Source of the DNA: Microglena sp. YARC
Lineage: Eukaryota > Chlorophyta > Chlorophyceae > Chlamydomonadales > Chlamydomonadaceae
DNA: 64,000 nucleotides
Direction of reading: 5' to 3'
NCBI GenBank assembly: GCA_022414725.1
Contig: CM039463.1
Coordinates: 71,874,724 to 71,938,723, forward strand
Program-made: the position numbers and the translations under genes
The notes under the pieces: generated by a model
The model's database searches: none
Seen by the model: the letters and a program-made list of their open reading frames with translations, nothing else
What the model was told of the DNA's origin: nothing
Part shown: positions 49,991 to 62,147 of the stretch, in pieces
Numbering within the stretch: position 1 is the first letter of the stretch
Layout of the letters: each line of letters opens with the position of its first letter

Positions 49991-51589
49991 GGTGTGGGGC
50001 ATAGAGAGTTGGGTCGTTGTGTTTGCGTGTTTTAAGCGTGCAGATTTGCGGTTGACCCTAGGGGACATTTCATGGAGAGGAGAGGGGTGCTTGGGGAAGG
50101 AGGACCTGCACACCAGGGCTGTTGTCTCTGGGACTGTCCGAGTTTTCTCTTGCGAGAGTGGACCAGCTTGTTGAGCAGGGACGCCTGTAGGGGTGAACGG
50201 CCTGAGAGGGAGGAGTGGCACGGTGAAGGGGGGAAGCTTGGAGTCGCGGGTTGGAGATTGCTTGGTAGAAGGGGAGGGGCTGAGCGCCACCGAACGGTGC
50301 GTTGGTCAGCACGGTGAAGTGGAAGGCGGGGGTGGCAGGAGGAGATTAAGTAGAAGGGGAGAAGGAGCAGGGTCGGGAGGGGTGGGATCTGGGGGGTGTT
50401 CTCCAAGGGCGAGAGGATGCCCAGGCTGGAAGAAGAACGAGGGGATATATGAAGGAGAGGGAGGAGGTAGGAAGGAGCAAGGGGGGGCCAAGTCCATCTC
50501 GTAGGGGACTGGAGGGGAGAGAGAAGAGAGGGGAGGGGATCGCAGAGGGGATAATATAAAAGGGTTCGGAGCAACTCTTCGATTGTTTATACGCTTGTCA
50601 CTATCAATAATAGGTATGATGCTAATCGAGTGTTAGGGGGCTGAGCTGCAGTCGCGCCCTGACAGCACTAGGACGGTACGAGGAGTGTCCATATAGAAGT
50701 GAACCAAGTCGTGATGCATAGTGAATGGAAAGAGTGCGCACAAGGTGTCCAATAAGGGGGCTCGTCCAAAGGGGTTGAGACAAATGGGGCAAGCCAAGCG
50801 GGAATCATGCTGGGTGTTTGATAGAGAGTCCAGATCGCTGGTGGCTGGAGATCGTGTGGGTGATGGGCGAGAGAGAGGTAAGGAAAGGGTTGTGGGAGGG
50901 ACGTCGGGTGGCCAGTGGGGGGAGGAAGAGAGGAGGGACAGGAGAGAGGAGGGAAGTGAAAGGAAGGGACAGGGAATGGGCAGGAGGAGTCTGGTTTGCC
51001 CTTGAGATGGCGGCAGCACCAGCAGCAGCTGCTGCATCAGAGATGGGTCGGGGGTTGGGAGCGATGGGTCTGCGGGGGAAGGGGAAACGGCGGATGATAG
51101 GAGACACTTGAGCTGTGGTTAGAGGAGACTCAGGTTGAGATAGTAAAGGGGGCTGGAGAGGGGGATGAGGATAAGGGGGAAGCGATAGGAGAGAGGAAGG
51201 AAATCTTGGACAGGGAAGATGGAGACTCGGCTAGTGCAGAGTTAGAGGGGAGCGAGAGGGGGGGGGGAGGATGCTATAAGAGAAGATTGTTAAATGGGTA
51301 CAAAACTGTTGTCTGTGGTGTCAACACTGAGTCTGCTACTGTTGGTGTCAAAAAATCTGCTGCTGTATAGGAAGACAGCCGATTCTCTATCGGTGGCAAA
51401 GCTGTAAGTAAGCCAGTGCAGGTTTAAAGCAAGGGGATGCTGATACTGTAGCCAATGCAGCGGGTGCTAAAGCCCGAGACCGATGTTGCTGTCGTTGGTG
51501 GCAACAGAGGGCTCCTACTGCAGGTGCCTGTGCTAGTGCAGCTTGGTTTTTGTAATGGAGTCAATTTTTTTTGTTTGTTTGTTTTGAGC
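49991..51589. other. Purine-rich (G/A) tract with no clear gene
   Basis: From about 50,180 to 51,260 the plus strand is dominated by GGAG, GGGG and AGG runs. Long open frames here are side effects of this bias (Pro/Ser/Leu-rich on the minus strand). A similar tract occurs at 55,896-56,330, so it may belong to a repeat family. Nothing recognisable lies between 51,260 and 51,589. Confidence 0.5.
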
Positions 51590-52400
51590 CTTAGCTACTG
51601 ATGCTGATGCTGTTGCTGGAGCTGAGGTTGATGCATAGCTGCTGAGAGGAGGTTGAGCTGATGCTGATAGCTGATCCTGATGCTGGTGCGTGAGGTTGCT
51701 GAGGGTGCTGATGGTGATAGCACTGTGGATGATGCTGGATGCTAATAGTGTTGTGCTTTGAGGTCTGATGCTGATGCGAGGCTGAGGGAGCTGAGCTGAT
51801 GCTAGAGACTAATACAGATTTTTTTTTTTTTTTTTTTTTTTTACAAAGGGGGGAACCAGGAAAAGCGCAACTGATAAAACCTAGCCTTGTTGACCATAGG
51901 AGAAAAGACCAAAGAAAAAGGCAAGAACGGCTAAGGACAGCTAAGGGACGGACACCACTGGGCGACGAAGGACAAAGAGAGGACGCCAGGAGCAACAGAA
52001 GACAAACCAACCAGAGAGGCAAGGAAGAAGCCAACAGAAGCCCAAGAAGAGGGCTAGGACTACTAAGAAAAATGACCTATGAAGGGGGGGGCAAACATTG
52101 CAACTCTAACCCGCACCTGGGATCAGAAGAACTGAAAAGAGGAGCTAATGTTGATGCTGACTCTGAGTGCTGAGACTATAGGCTAAGGCTGAGGCTGCTG
52201 ATGCCGAGGCTGAGAGAGCTTGGAGCCTGATGCTAGCTGCTGATACTGATGCTGATGCTGATGCTGACGCTGAGGCTGAGGCTGTGGCTGAGGCTGTGGC
52301 TGTGAAGGCTGTGGCTTGTGGGCTGTGGCTGTGCTGTGGCTGTGGCTGTGGCTGTGGCTAGTGGCTTGAGGCTAAGGCTGAGGCGATGCTGTTAGGCTGC
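51590..52400. repeat. Degenerate GCTGAT/GCTGTG minisatellite split by a LINE
   Basis: GATGCTGATGCTGAG-type units fill 51,590-51,818 and resume at 52,145-52,400, where they grade into GGCTGTGGCT units. LINE copy 2 interrupts the array. Confidence 0.75.
51819..52143 (-). mobile_element. 5'-truncated LINE copy 2 (~325 bp)
   Basis: T(24) at 51,819-51,842, then ACAAAGGGGGGAACCAGG and the conserved 3' region up to GAACTGAAAAGAGG. Inserted into the GCTGAT minisatellite. Confidence 0.85.
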
Positions 52401-52827
52401 TGATGTTGGTACTGGCTGAAGCTGAAACAGATCTTTGGAGTGGGAAGGTGCAACTGATGTTAGTTGTGAATCCCCTAATGGTGGTTGTGCTCGTTGATGG
52501 GCAGATGCTGGGTACAGAAGCGTGAGGAAGGAGCTGATGCGGTAGAAGAAGTGTGCTTGAGAGTGTGCAGCTTCTGGTGCTGTAGCTGCGGCTAGATCTA
52601 ATTCTGCAGCCTAGGTGATGTGGTATGAGCTGCCTGTGGATCTGAAGTGCGAGTAAAATGAAACTGATGTGCTTCATCTTGGAGGAGGGGGTGCGGTGTG
52701 AAGTTCCTGGCTCAGTGTTGGCGGTGCGTCGAATGGGGCTGCTGAAAGTCACTGGAGTCGTGTGTGTCTCCGACAGAGCAAGGCTTGAAAAAAGATTGTA
52801 ACCTGGGGCGAGCTTGAGGAACCGGCA
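52401..52827. other. Spacer between minisatellite and LINE copy 3
   Basis: Pieces of GCTGATG units persist. No gene is recognisable. Confidence 0.4.
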
Positions 52828-55800
52828 TTTTTTTTTTTTTTTTACAAAGGGGGGAACCAGGATAAGGCGCAACTGATAAAACACTAGCCCTTTGTGGACC
52901 AAGGAGAAAAGACCAAAGAAAAAGAACAGAAGAAACGGCTAAGGGACAGCTAAGGGACGGACACCACCTGGGCGAACGTACCGGACAAAGAGAGACGGAA
53001 CAGAAGACAATACAAACCAGAGAGGCAGGAAGAAGCCAAAACAGGAAGCCCCAGAGAAGAGGGCTAGGAACTACAAGAAACAAAGACTATAGAAGGGGGG
53101 GCCATAACAAATGCACCCCTACCTCTAACCGTCAACCGGATCAGAAAGACTGAAAGAGGGAGATGCAACAAACTAAGGATGGACATAAAATGAAACTATG
53201 CGGAAAACTATGAAAAAGGGGGAGATGGGGGGGGGAGGGGAGGGAAGGGAGGGGGGGGCGGAGGGAAGAGGAGGGGGGGGGGACTAAGGAGGCAACTGAG
53301 GGGGGAAACTAAGGAGGCCAACTAAGGTGGAACTGAACTAGGGGAAGCAAACTAAGGGAGAAACTACAAAAACAAGCCAAAAGCAGGGAGGCAACGCAGA
53401 AAAGAAGAAAGACAACTGGAAGCAAAACGAAAACCTAAAAAAGACTGGTCTGGGCATGTACATGTACAACAGGAATGAAGACAGAAGACAGTATCAAGAA
53501 CCAGATCTTGATCTGGATTTAGCGCAGATCTGGACCTTGGATCTTGGTCCAGATCTAGCCCCAGATCTGGAACGTTGTCGAGTGCTGTGTCCAAATTCTG
53601 GAAACTGATCCTGATCTGGGGCAGGGTCTTGATCTTGGGCTTGGGCTGGATCTAGGTCCAGGTCAAGATTGGGGCCTAGAGCTGGGGCTTGGGCTGGGAA
53701 CTAAGTCAGGGTCTAGATCAGGGTCCTAGAGCTCGGGAATGGGCTGGGTGGTCTGCAGGTCAGGTCAAGAGCAAGGTCTAGATCCGGGTAATGGGCTGGA
53801 TCTGGGGCAGGGTCTAGATCAGGGCTCCTAGAACTAGAGGCTTGGGCTGGGTCTGGGATTGGTCTGGGATTGTAGAGCGCTGGGGGCCATGGGATTGTCA
53901 TTTCCATGGTGCGGGTATTCAGGGGCTCCTGGTCACCGGGAGTGACCCCTATCATTAATGCAAAAGATCGGAAGGGGGGGTGGCCCATAAGCTTGCAAAG
54001 GAAAGGCCACTGTGAGAAGAGCAATCTAGGCCACGCCACCTAATCTTGACAGAAGGCGCCATTATCAAGGTGTCGAAGATCCGTCTGGGTGCGCATCAGT
54101 CCCTGGCGATGGCTTGGTGAAGAGGTGGCCAAGGGCAAGGCAGATAGCCTTGTGGGTGATGGGGCTCAGAATGGTCCAGTCTGTCAGCCGGGACGAACGG
54201 ACCTTGCCATATCGCGCCCAAGGTGGTACACATATACGGAGGGAGAAAAAAGGCAGGAAGGACCACAACCTTAGGGTAGAGGGAGAGGGGGTGTCCGGGC
54301 AAAGGGTGATGTCGTCACCGAGGAGGAATAGAAGGGGCAACGAGAAGGCGCGTGCTTCCCACACGGTGAGGGTCTCCAAGTTGGAAAGGAGCCAGTCTAT
54401 GACAGGGGCAGAATCAGGGCATTCCAAGAAAGCGTGAGACATTGTGTCAGCAGTGTGCAGCTGCAAGCCAACTCCAGTCAGGCTGGAGCAGACTATGGAG
54501 GGCACCAAAGGGGTCGCTCTGGTTGACCCGTTGAAAAGCGTCCTCGTACATAGAGCAAGGAACGCATTGCGCCTAGGTGCATGAAGCAAGCTCCGGCAAG
54601 TGTGATGGTATAGAGGACGGTGGAGAGTCTTGTCAGCGAGGCGTACCCCACACCTGCGAAAAGCCTGCACGTAGAGGGAGGGAGACTTGAGGTTGGCGTC
54701 TTGTCTTTGAGCAGTTCTCTCCGCTGGGCCTGGACGGGAGGGGCGGACACACGGTTGTAAGTCCCACCCAACGGATTTGGTGGAGGTCTTCAGGGGAGGG
54801 GACTGGAATAGGGGTGACAACGAGCGCTCTCTTCTGTTGCTGAGGCAATCCATCGGGATTCAAGACCACGGAGCCTCGCAGTCTGTCAGGGTTAGTGCTA
54901 GGGTGAGGGTCCAAGGGTGCATGGGGGGTAAAATGCTCCACAGCCTGGGCCAAGCAGCACGTTCCTCGGTATAACTGGCACAAAATGGTGGAACTGGGGC
55001 TTTGTTGCATAATATGTTTGGTGAAGAAGGGCCTGCCGTGCTTGTGCGCACAGAAGAGTTTCAAGAAGGTTCACCTCAGTATCGATCATGGAGGTGGAGA
55101 CCTCATAGTTTTGTTGGGTCCAGTTGGAGGTTCCTCCAAAGACAACCAGCCATGGTTCCAAGAGCTTCTTGCCTCTGGTGGGGGGGGAGGCCTTGCTGGA
55201 TCACTGCTCCTCAAAGTCTGCCCCGTAACCATGCTTCTCGAGGTTTCTGCGTAGGGTGATGAGGGCAGCTTGGGGGTGTCTTGGGGGGGAAGGGCAGGAA
55301 GGGTGAGAGGGTGTAACCGGCCAGAGGGCCAGACCTCCCAAAGACGAGGGGACCAGCAAGGGCCACAGCGGGAAAGAGCTTCCATTTGGGAGGTGGAAGT
55401 TCAGGAAGGAGGACAGCATCCCGCCAGAGGTCTGGCAAAGAGGAGAGGATGAAGTCAAAGGTCTTGGACAGCAGCGGGAAGGGAGGTGAGACTCGTTGTT
55501 GATGAGCTGAGCGGATGTCCTTGAGACGGTGCCCGAGAGAGTGCTTTGGGAGGAGAGCACTTGGTTTGAGGTGATATGGGCATGGACGGAAAAGGAGGGG
55601 TGTTGTTGAAGTGGTTTTCCAGTAGGATGGATTGGGGGCACTGCATGGGCGGAGCGATAATTCTACGAATGTTCAGCAGGAGAAAAGCCTTGCACTTTCC
55701 CGGCCAAGTTGGTGGTGATTGAGGCGATGTCACAGAAGACGGTACGGTAAACCAGGGCATGGTATCCACTTGGCTGACCTGGAGGAAGGCGCACAGCCGA

Positions 55801-55895
55801 GAAATCTCGTGACGGTAGAGCTGCTGCCAGGGGTGACCTGTGTAACTGAAGAGGAGCCATGTGGTCTTGGCATGGAGGAGTGCCTCAGTAGAGGG
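52828..55895 (-). mobile_element. LINE copy 3, 3.07 kb, with part of its pol region
   Basis: Poly(T) 52,828-52,843, the full ~1.1-kb 3' region with its guanine-rich tract (53,220-53,300), then coding sequence on the minus strand from about 53,930. Minus-strand frames at 54,065-54,853 and 55,200-55,895 match the coding parts of copies 4 and 6. The reverse-transcriptase core itself is missing (5' truncation near 55,895). Confidence 0.8.
54065..54853 (-). pseudogene. LINE pol C-terminal region with zf-RVT-like motif
   Basis: A 262-codon open frame. TADTMSHAFLECPDSAPVIDW fits the zinc-binding segment found after the reverse transcriptase in many plant- and protist-type LINEs (His-x3-Cys). It is mostly intact, but upstream and downstream pol parts are in other frames. 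The equivalent in copy 4 is at 56,650-57,235. Confidence 0.6.
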
Positions 55896-56644
55896 AAACA
55901 TGTAGGGGCTGTTGGGAGAGGGGGATGGTGTGGTGGACCATGTTGAGAAGGAGGGTGGGGTGAGAGTGCTGTGGACTGGACGGCGGGAGGGACAGGGGAA
56001 ATGGAGAGAATGAGGAGGGGTACCATAGGTCGGGGGCCGATGGGTTCCATGTTGGAACGAAGGGGAAGGGAAGGGGAGGGGAAGGAGGAGGAGGAGGAGG
56101 GGAAGTAAAGGGAGGGTAGAAGCAGAAGGCCCTGGAAAGAAGTGAGAGGGGATGTGGTGGAGAGGTGGGAAACGAGCAGAAATGGGGAGGGGAGGGGGAA
56201 AGAGGGAGGATCTTGATCCAAGAAGGTGCTGAAGGGGGGTCTACCAGGGAGGGAGAGGGAGGGGAGAAAGGGTGGCAGGCGGTGGAGGAAGGGGTCTTCT
56301 GGGGGGTGGGGATGATATCACGATGAAGACGGCAGCGTTGGCGTTCACGCCAAGACTGTAGCGAGGATAGTGACTGCCCCCGGACAGGGAGCAAGGGGGA
56401 AGTTGGAAAGGTGGGCAGGAATTGTCTTGTAGCCGGCCGCTGAAAGGATGGCCTCAGGAAGGCCAAATGCGTGGCATGTGGAGGGTACGTTGAAGAATTT
56501 AAGGCGGCGGTGTGAAGAGGGCAGAGGGGAGGAGCAGAGGATAGGGGGATGAGGATCTGTCGCTGTCCCCACTCCACAGTGAATTTGCCACAATGAGATA
56601 GCCGCCTGGAAAGGTCAGCATAATATCGGCCAGTGGGTGCAAGG
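55896..56644. other. Guanine-rich spacer between inverted LINE copies
   Basis: GGGGAGGGGAAGGAGGAGG-type bias at 56,050-56,330, similar to 50,180-51,260. No gene motif found. Confidence 0.45.
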
Positions 56645-58388
56645 ACGATGCACCAATAAGCTTTTGCATGGGACCCGCATCGCAGGCTTTTCGGCAGGTG
56701 TGGGTAACGCCTCGCTGACAAGACTCTCACCGTCCTTATACCATACTTGCCGGAGCTTGCTTCATGGCACCTGGGCTGCAATGCGTTCCTTGCTCATGTA
56801 CGAGGACGCTTCCAACGGGTCAACCAAGACGACCCCCCTCCATAGTCTGCTCCAGCCTGACTGCTTGCAGCTGCACACTGCTGACACAATGTCTCACGCT
56901 TTCTTGGAATGCCCTGATTCTGCCCCTGTCATAGACTGGCTCCTTTCCACTTGGGAGACCCTCACCGGTGGGCAGCGCCTTCCTCGTTGCCCCTTCTTCC
57001 TCCTCGGTGACGACATCACCCTTTGGCCCGGGACACCCCCTCCTCCCTCTACCCTAAGGTTGTGGTCCTTCCTGCGTATAACCACTCTTGGGCGCGATAT
57101 GGCAGGTCCGTTCGTCCCGGGCTGACAGACTGGACATTCTGAGCCCTTCACCACAAGGCTATCTGCCTTGCCCTTGGCCACCTTCACCAAGCCATCGCCA
57201 GGGACTGGATGCGCACCAGACGGATCTTCGACAACCTTGATAATGGGCCTTCTGTCAAGATTGTGGCGTGGCCTAGATTGCTCTCTCACAGTGGCTTCCT
57301 TTGCAAGCTTATGGGCACCCCCCGATCTTTTGCAACTCCATGATTGGGGCACATTCCCGGTGACCAGGAGCCTGATACCCGCACCATGGAAATGACAATT
57401 CCCATGGCCCCAGCGCTGCCCTACAATCCCAGACCCAACCCAGACCCAGCCAAGCCCTAGTTCTAGACCCTGATCAGACTCTGACCCAGATCCAGCCCAT
57501 TACCCGGATCTAGACCTTGCTCTAGACCCTGACCCAGACCCAGCCCATTCCGAGCGTCTAGACCCTGATCTAGACCCTGATTTAGGTCCAGCCCAAGCCC
57601 CAGCTCTAGGCCCGATCTTGACCCTGCCTAGATCCAGACCCAAGCCAAGATCAAGACCCTGCCCAGATCAGGATCAGGTTCCAGATTTGGACACAGCAAC
57701 ACGACAACGTTCCAGATCTAGGGTAGATCTGGACCAAGATCAAGGTCCAGATCTGCGCTAAGATCCAGATCAAAGATCTGGTTCTTGATATACTGTCTCT
57801 TGTCTTCATTCCTGTTGTTTTACCTGCCCAGACCAGTCTTTTAGGGTTTTCGCTTTGCTTCCAGTTGTCTTTCTTCTTTTCTGGTTGCCTCCTGCTTTTG
57901 GCTTGTTTTTGCAGTTTCTCCCTTAGTTTGCATTCCCCTAGTTCAGTTTCCACCCTTAGTTGCTCTTAGTTTCCTCCCTCAGTTGCCTCCTTAGTCCCCC
58001 CCTCCCCCTTTTTTCTCTTAGTTTCTCGCCTAGTTTTCCTTTTAGTCCTCCTTAGTTTGCATCTCTTCTTTCAGTCTTCTGATCCGGTGACGGTTAGAGG
58101 TTGCAATGTATAATGCCCCCCTTCATAGGTCTTTTTCTTAGTAGTCCTAGCCACTTCTCTTGGGCTTCCTGTTTTTGGCTTCTTCCTTGCTCTCTGGTTT
58201 GTTTGTCTTCTGTTCCGTCCTCCTTTGTCCCTTACGTCGCCCAGGTGTGTGTCCGCCTTAGCTGTCCCTTAGCCGTATCTTGCCTTTTTCTTTGGTCTTT
58301 TAACCTTGGTCTCACAAAGGGCTAGGTTTTATCAGTTGCGCCTTTTCCTGGTTCCCCCCTTTGTAAAAAAAAAAAAAAAAAAAAAAAA
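56645..58388 (+). mobile_element. LINE copy 4, 1.74 kb, inverted relative to copy 3
   Basis: Begins in the zf-RVT-like region (TADTMSHAFLECPDSAPVID near 56,875), broken by several frameshifts, and runs through the whole 3' region to A(24) at 58,365-58,388. Together with copy 3 it makes a large inverted repeat. Confidence 0.85.
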
Positions 58389-58745
58389 TACCATGGAGAA
58401 GGGGGGTGAAGTACTGGAGGAGGAAGGTGAGAAAGGCTGAAAGCAGCTCTTGGGCTCAACTGCTGCTTTACCTACTTCCAGTAAAGAAGGTGTGCGGGCA
58501 TGGAAGGATGTGCGAGACTGGGAGCTGGTCATGCCATGGGGCTTGCTGTAGAGGGGGATGTCTCGCACATCAGTGGTCCATCTTGGATCTTCTAAGCATG
58601 TGCTGAGCCATGGGGGGAAGCTGCATGAGGCTGTCACAGAGGAAGGAACAGAAGAGGCCATGATAGCTGAAAGGGCTGGGAGAAGTATACCAGGTGTAGG
58701 ATTGACTCCCATGCAAAGAAGGAAGGGCTGAAAGTGTGTGGGGAA
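58389..58745. other. Unassigned sequence between LINE copies 4 and 6
   Basis: A minus-strand frame (58,332-58,712) is open for 126 codons, but its end reads the poly(A) of copy 4. I recognise no domain. Confidence 0.4.
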
Positions 58746-61700
58746 ACTCGAGTGGTTATGACGGACTTCCCTTTGAAGTCTACAATGCGTTCCATGAAGA
58801 ACTGTCCCCGATCCTTCAAAGGGTTTTCAACTCTACCTTCCAAGATCAAGTTAACTCGGCCCCCCTAGCATCCCTCCTTCAGGGAACCATCTGCCTTCTC
58901 CACAAGACTGGTCAGCCCCAAGACTCCCTCGCAGGTTACCGTCCTATCACCCTTGTTTTTGCAGTTTCTCCCTTAGTTTGCTTCCCCTAGTTCAGTTTTC
59001 ACCCTTAGTTGCCTCCTTAGTTTCCCCCTCAGTTGCCTCCTTAGTCCCCCCCCTCCCCCCCTTTTTTCTCTTAGTTTCTCGACCTAGTTTTCCTTTTAGT
59101 CCTCCTTAGTTTGCATCTCCTCTTTCAGTCTTCTGATCGGTGACGGTTAGAGGTTGCAATGTTATGCCCCCCCCCTTCATAGGTCTTTTTTCTTAGTAGT
59201 CCTAGCCCCTTCTCTTGGGCTTCCTGTTTTTGGCTTCTTCTTGCCTCTCTGGTTTGTTTGTCTTCTGTTCCCGTCCTCCTTTGTCCCTTACGTCGCCCAG
59301 GTGGTGTCCGTTCCCTTACCTGTCCCTTAGCCGTTCTTGCCTTTTTCTTTGGTCTTTTCTCCTTGGTCACAAAGGGCTAGTTTTATCAGTTGCGCCTTTT
59401 CCTGGTTCCCCCCTTTGTAAAAAAAAAAAAAAAAAAAAAAAACCTTCTCAATTGCGACCTTAAGCTGATCCTTTTGATCATGGCTCACCGGCTGCAACGC
59501 CCACTGGAATATCTCATCGACGTCACTCAATCAGCTTTCCTCCGTGGCAGAGACATCAGTGACAACATCCGCTATCACCTAGGCTTGGCTGCGCGCTTGA
59601 AAGAGCTTGCTTACCAGGCTGGTTGCTGCATTCTGACCTCACTAAAGCTTATGATTCTGTCAACAGGGGATGGCTCCTAAAGACAATGTCAGCCATGGGA
59701 TTCAAATAGTGCGGGGCATCACGCGCTGGTGCGATATCCTCATGAATGGCAGCTCTACGCGAGTGCGTCTCAACGGTTTTCTTCACTACCTCCTTCCCCA
59801 ACACTTCCGGCTTCCCTCAGGGTGGGGCCTTGAGCTGTAATCAATGGGTCATCATCTTTGAGCCCTTCATCACCTACAATAACCAACTGAGATCTTGTGG
59901 AACTCTGCAATCCTTCCGTCTTCCTCAGGAGAGTTGGCCCCTGCCACCCTCTCGTTTGCTGAACGATGGCAAGCACTTTGTCCTCAACCCAGCCACAGAT
60001 GGGCCTATCATCAAGGAGACATACGTCGTAGCCAATTTGGCTGGCTTACCCGCCCAGTCTGTTCCTAAGACCCGTCTTCTGCTTCTTGAACTTCCCCCAG
60101 ACATACCCTCCCTGCAGATCTGGACCCCGCCCTTGGCACCCATCACTTGACTGGTTACCACCTCCATTCCCCCAGACACACCTCACAGATTGCTGGGCGT
60201 GCCGTTCGGTGCAGACACTGCCCTTTGCAAGGCTGCAGCCTACCAGCACATGCCCATAGCATGTCACGTGCAGGCAGCTCCATGGCTCCTCAGCAATCTC
60301 AATGTTATTGGAAGGGCGCATGTTGCTATGCAATGCTTGGCTTCCAAGTTCATCTTCCAGGCTAACTTTGCATCACACCAGCGCCTCTCCGCAGCAGTTG
60401 CAATCTTCTCTCAATGCCTTTGTTGCAACCTCTAGCCTGCAAGAGGAGGAATCACCACGTCCAGGACACCTCTTCCCCCGCTTCGGGACAGCCGTCCTTC
60501 CTTTCATCGAGGAGGGGCTTGCTGTACCCCATCATTGCTTCCCACTCGGCTGCTATGCTGGCAAAGACCACATGGCTCCTCTTTAGTTACACAGGTCACC
60601 CTGGCAGCAGCTCTAACCGTCACGAGATTTCTCGGGCTGTGCGCCTTCCTCCAGGTCAGCCAAGTGGATACCATGCCCTGGTTACCGCCGCTCCGTCTTC
60701 TGTGGACATCGCCTCAATCACCACCAACTTGGCCCGGGAAAGTGCAGAGGCTTTTCTCCTGCTGAACATTCGTAGAATTATCGCTCCGCCCATGCAGTGC
60801 CCCCAATCCATCCTACTGGAAACCACCTTCAACAACACCCCTCCTTTTCCGTCCATGCCCATCACCTCAAACCAAGCTCTCCTCCAAGCACTCTCGTGGC
60901 ACCGTCTCAAGGACATCCGCTCAGCTCATCAACAACGAGCTCACTCCCTCCCCGCTGCTGTCCAAGACCTTGACTTCATCCTCTCCTCTCTGCCAGACCC
61001 CTGGCGGAATGCTGTCCTCCTTCCTGAACTTCCACCTCCCAAGTGAAAGCTCTTTCCCGCTGTGGCCCCTGCTGGTCCCTTGCAGAGGGCCAGATCCCTC
61101 ACCCAATCCCAGACCCAACCCCAGACCCAGCCCAAGCCCTAGTTCTAGACCCTGATCTAGACCCTGACCCAGATCCAGCCCATTACCCGGATCTAGACCT
61201 TGCTCTAGACCCTGACCCAGACCCAGCCCATTCCCCGAGCTCTAGACCCTGATCTAGACCCTGATTTAGTCCAGCCCAAAGCCCAGCTCTAGGCCCCGAT
61301 CTTGACCCTGACCTAGATCCAGCCCAAGCCCAAGATCAAGACCCTGCCCCAGATCAGGATCAGGTTCCAGATTTGGACACAGCACACGACATACGTTCCA
61401 GATCTGGGGCTAGATCTGGACCAAGATCAAGGTCCAGATCTGCGCTAAGATCCAGATCAAGATCTGGTTCTTGATACTGTCTCTGTCTTCATTCCTGTTG
61501 TTTACCTGCCAGACAGTCTTTTAGGTTTTCGCTTTGCTTCCAGTTGTCTTTCCTTCTTTTCTGGTTGCCTCCCTGCTTTTGGCTTGTTTTTTGCAGTTTC
61601 TCCTTAGTTTGCTTCCCCTAGTTCAGTTTCCACCCTTAGTTGCCTCCTTAGTTTCCCCCTTAGTTGCCTCCTTAGTCCCCCCCCCCTCCCCCCCTTTTTT

Positions 61701-62069
61701 CTCTAGTTTCTCGCCTAGTTTCCTTTTAGTCCTCCTTAGTTTGCATCTCCTCTTCAGTCTTCTGATCCGGTGACGGTTAGAGGTTGCAATGTTATGCCCC
61801 CCCTTCATAGGTCTTTTTTCTTAGTAGTCCTAGCCCCTTCTCTTGGGCTTCCTGTTTTTGGCTTCTTCCTTGCCTCTCTGGTTTGTTTGTCTTCTGTTCC
61901 CTCCTCCTTTGTCCCTTACGTCGCCCAGGTGGTGTCCGTCCTTAGCTGTCCCTTAGCCGTTCTTGCCTTTTTCTTTGGTCTTTTCTCCTTGGTCACAAAG
62001 GCTAGGTTTTATCAGTTGCGCCTTTTCCTGGTTCCCCCCTTTGTAAAAAAAAAAAAAAAAAAAAAAAAA
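58746..62069 (+). mobile_element. LINE copy 6 with reverse transcriptase, interrupted and internally deleted
   Basis: Plus-strand reverse-transcriptase blocks in order: SGYDGLPFEVYNAFHEEL and LAGYRPITL (58,750-58,950); NCDLKLI and TQSAFLRGRDI (59,450-59,560); a DLTKAYDSVN block (59,635-59,670); GFPQGGALS (59,805-59,835); a damaged FADD block near 59,950; then GVPFG (60,200). The frame is broken at several points. LINE copy 5 sits inside the RT (58,955-59,442). At about 61,080 the coding part jumps to the 3' region, losing ~1.4 kb including the zf-RVT part. Poly(A) at 62,045-62,069. Confidence 0.85.
58955..59442 (+). mobile_element. LINE copy 5, 488 bp, nested in the RT domain of copy 6
   Basis: Only the 3' region plus A(24). 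It is flanked by CCTT on both sides (58,951-58,954 and 59,443-59,446). Removing it joins the codons for ...YRPITL to LNCDLK... in one frame, so it is a genuine target-primed insertion with a 4-bp duplication. Confidence 0.88.
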
Positions 62070-62147
62070 GACCAGGCTGGCTGAACACTGCTGCTATTGC
62101 AGGGCTGAAGGGGAAGCAGAGAGTATCAAGAAGGACAATTCGCACAC

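Noticed and set aside
50000..51110. Long Pro/Ser/Leu-rich or Gly/Arg-rich open frames on both strands
   Set aside because: They arise from purine/pyrimidine bias. No domain, no conserved start, and they overlap each other on both strands.
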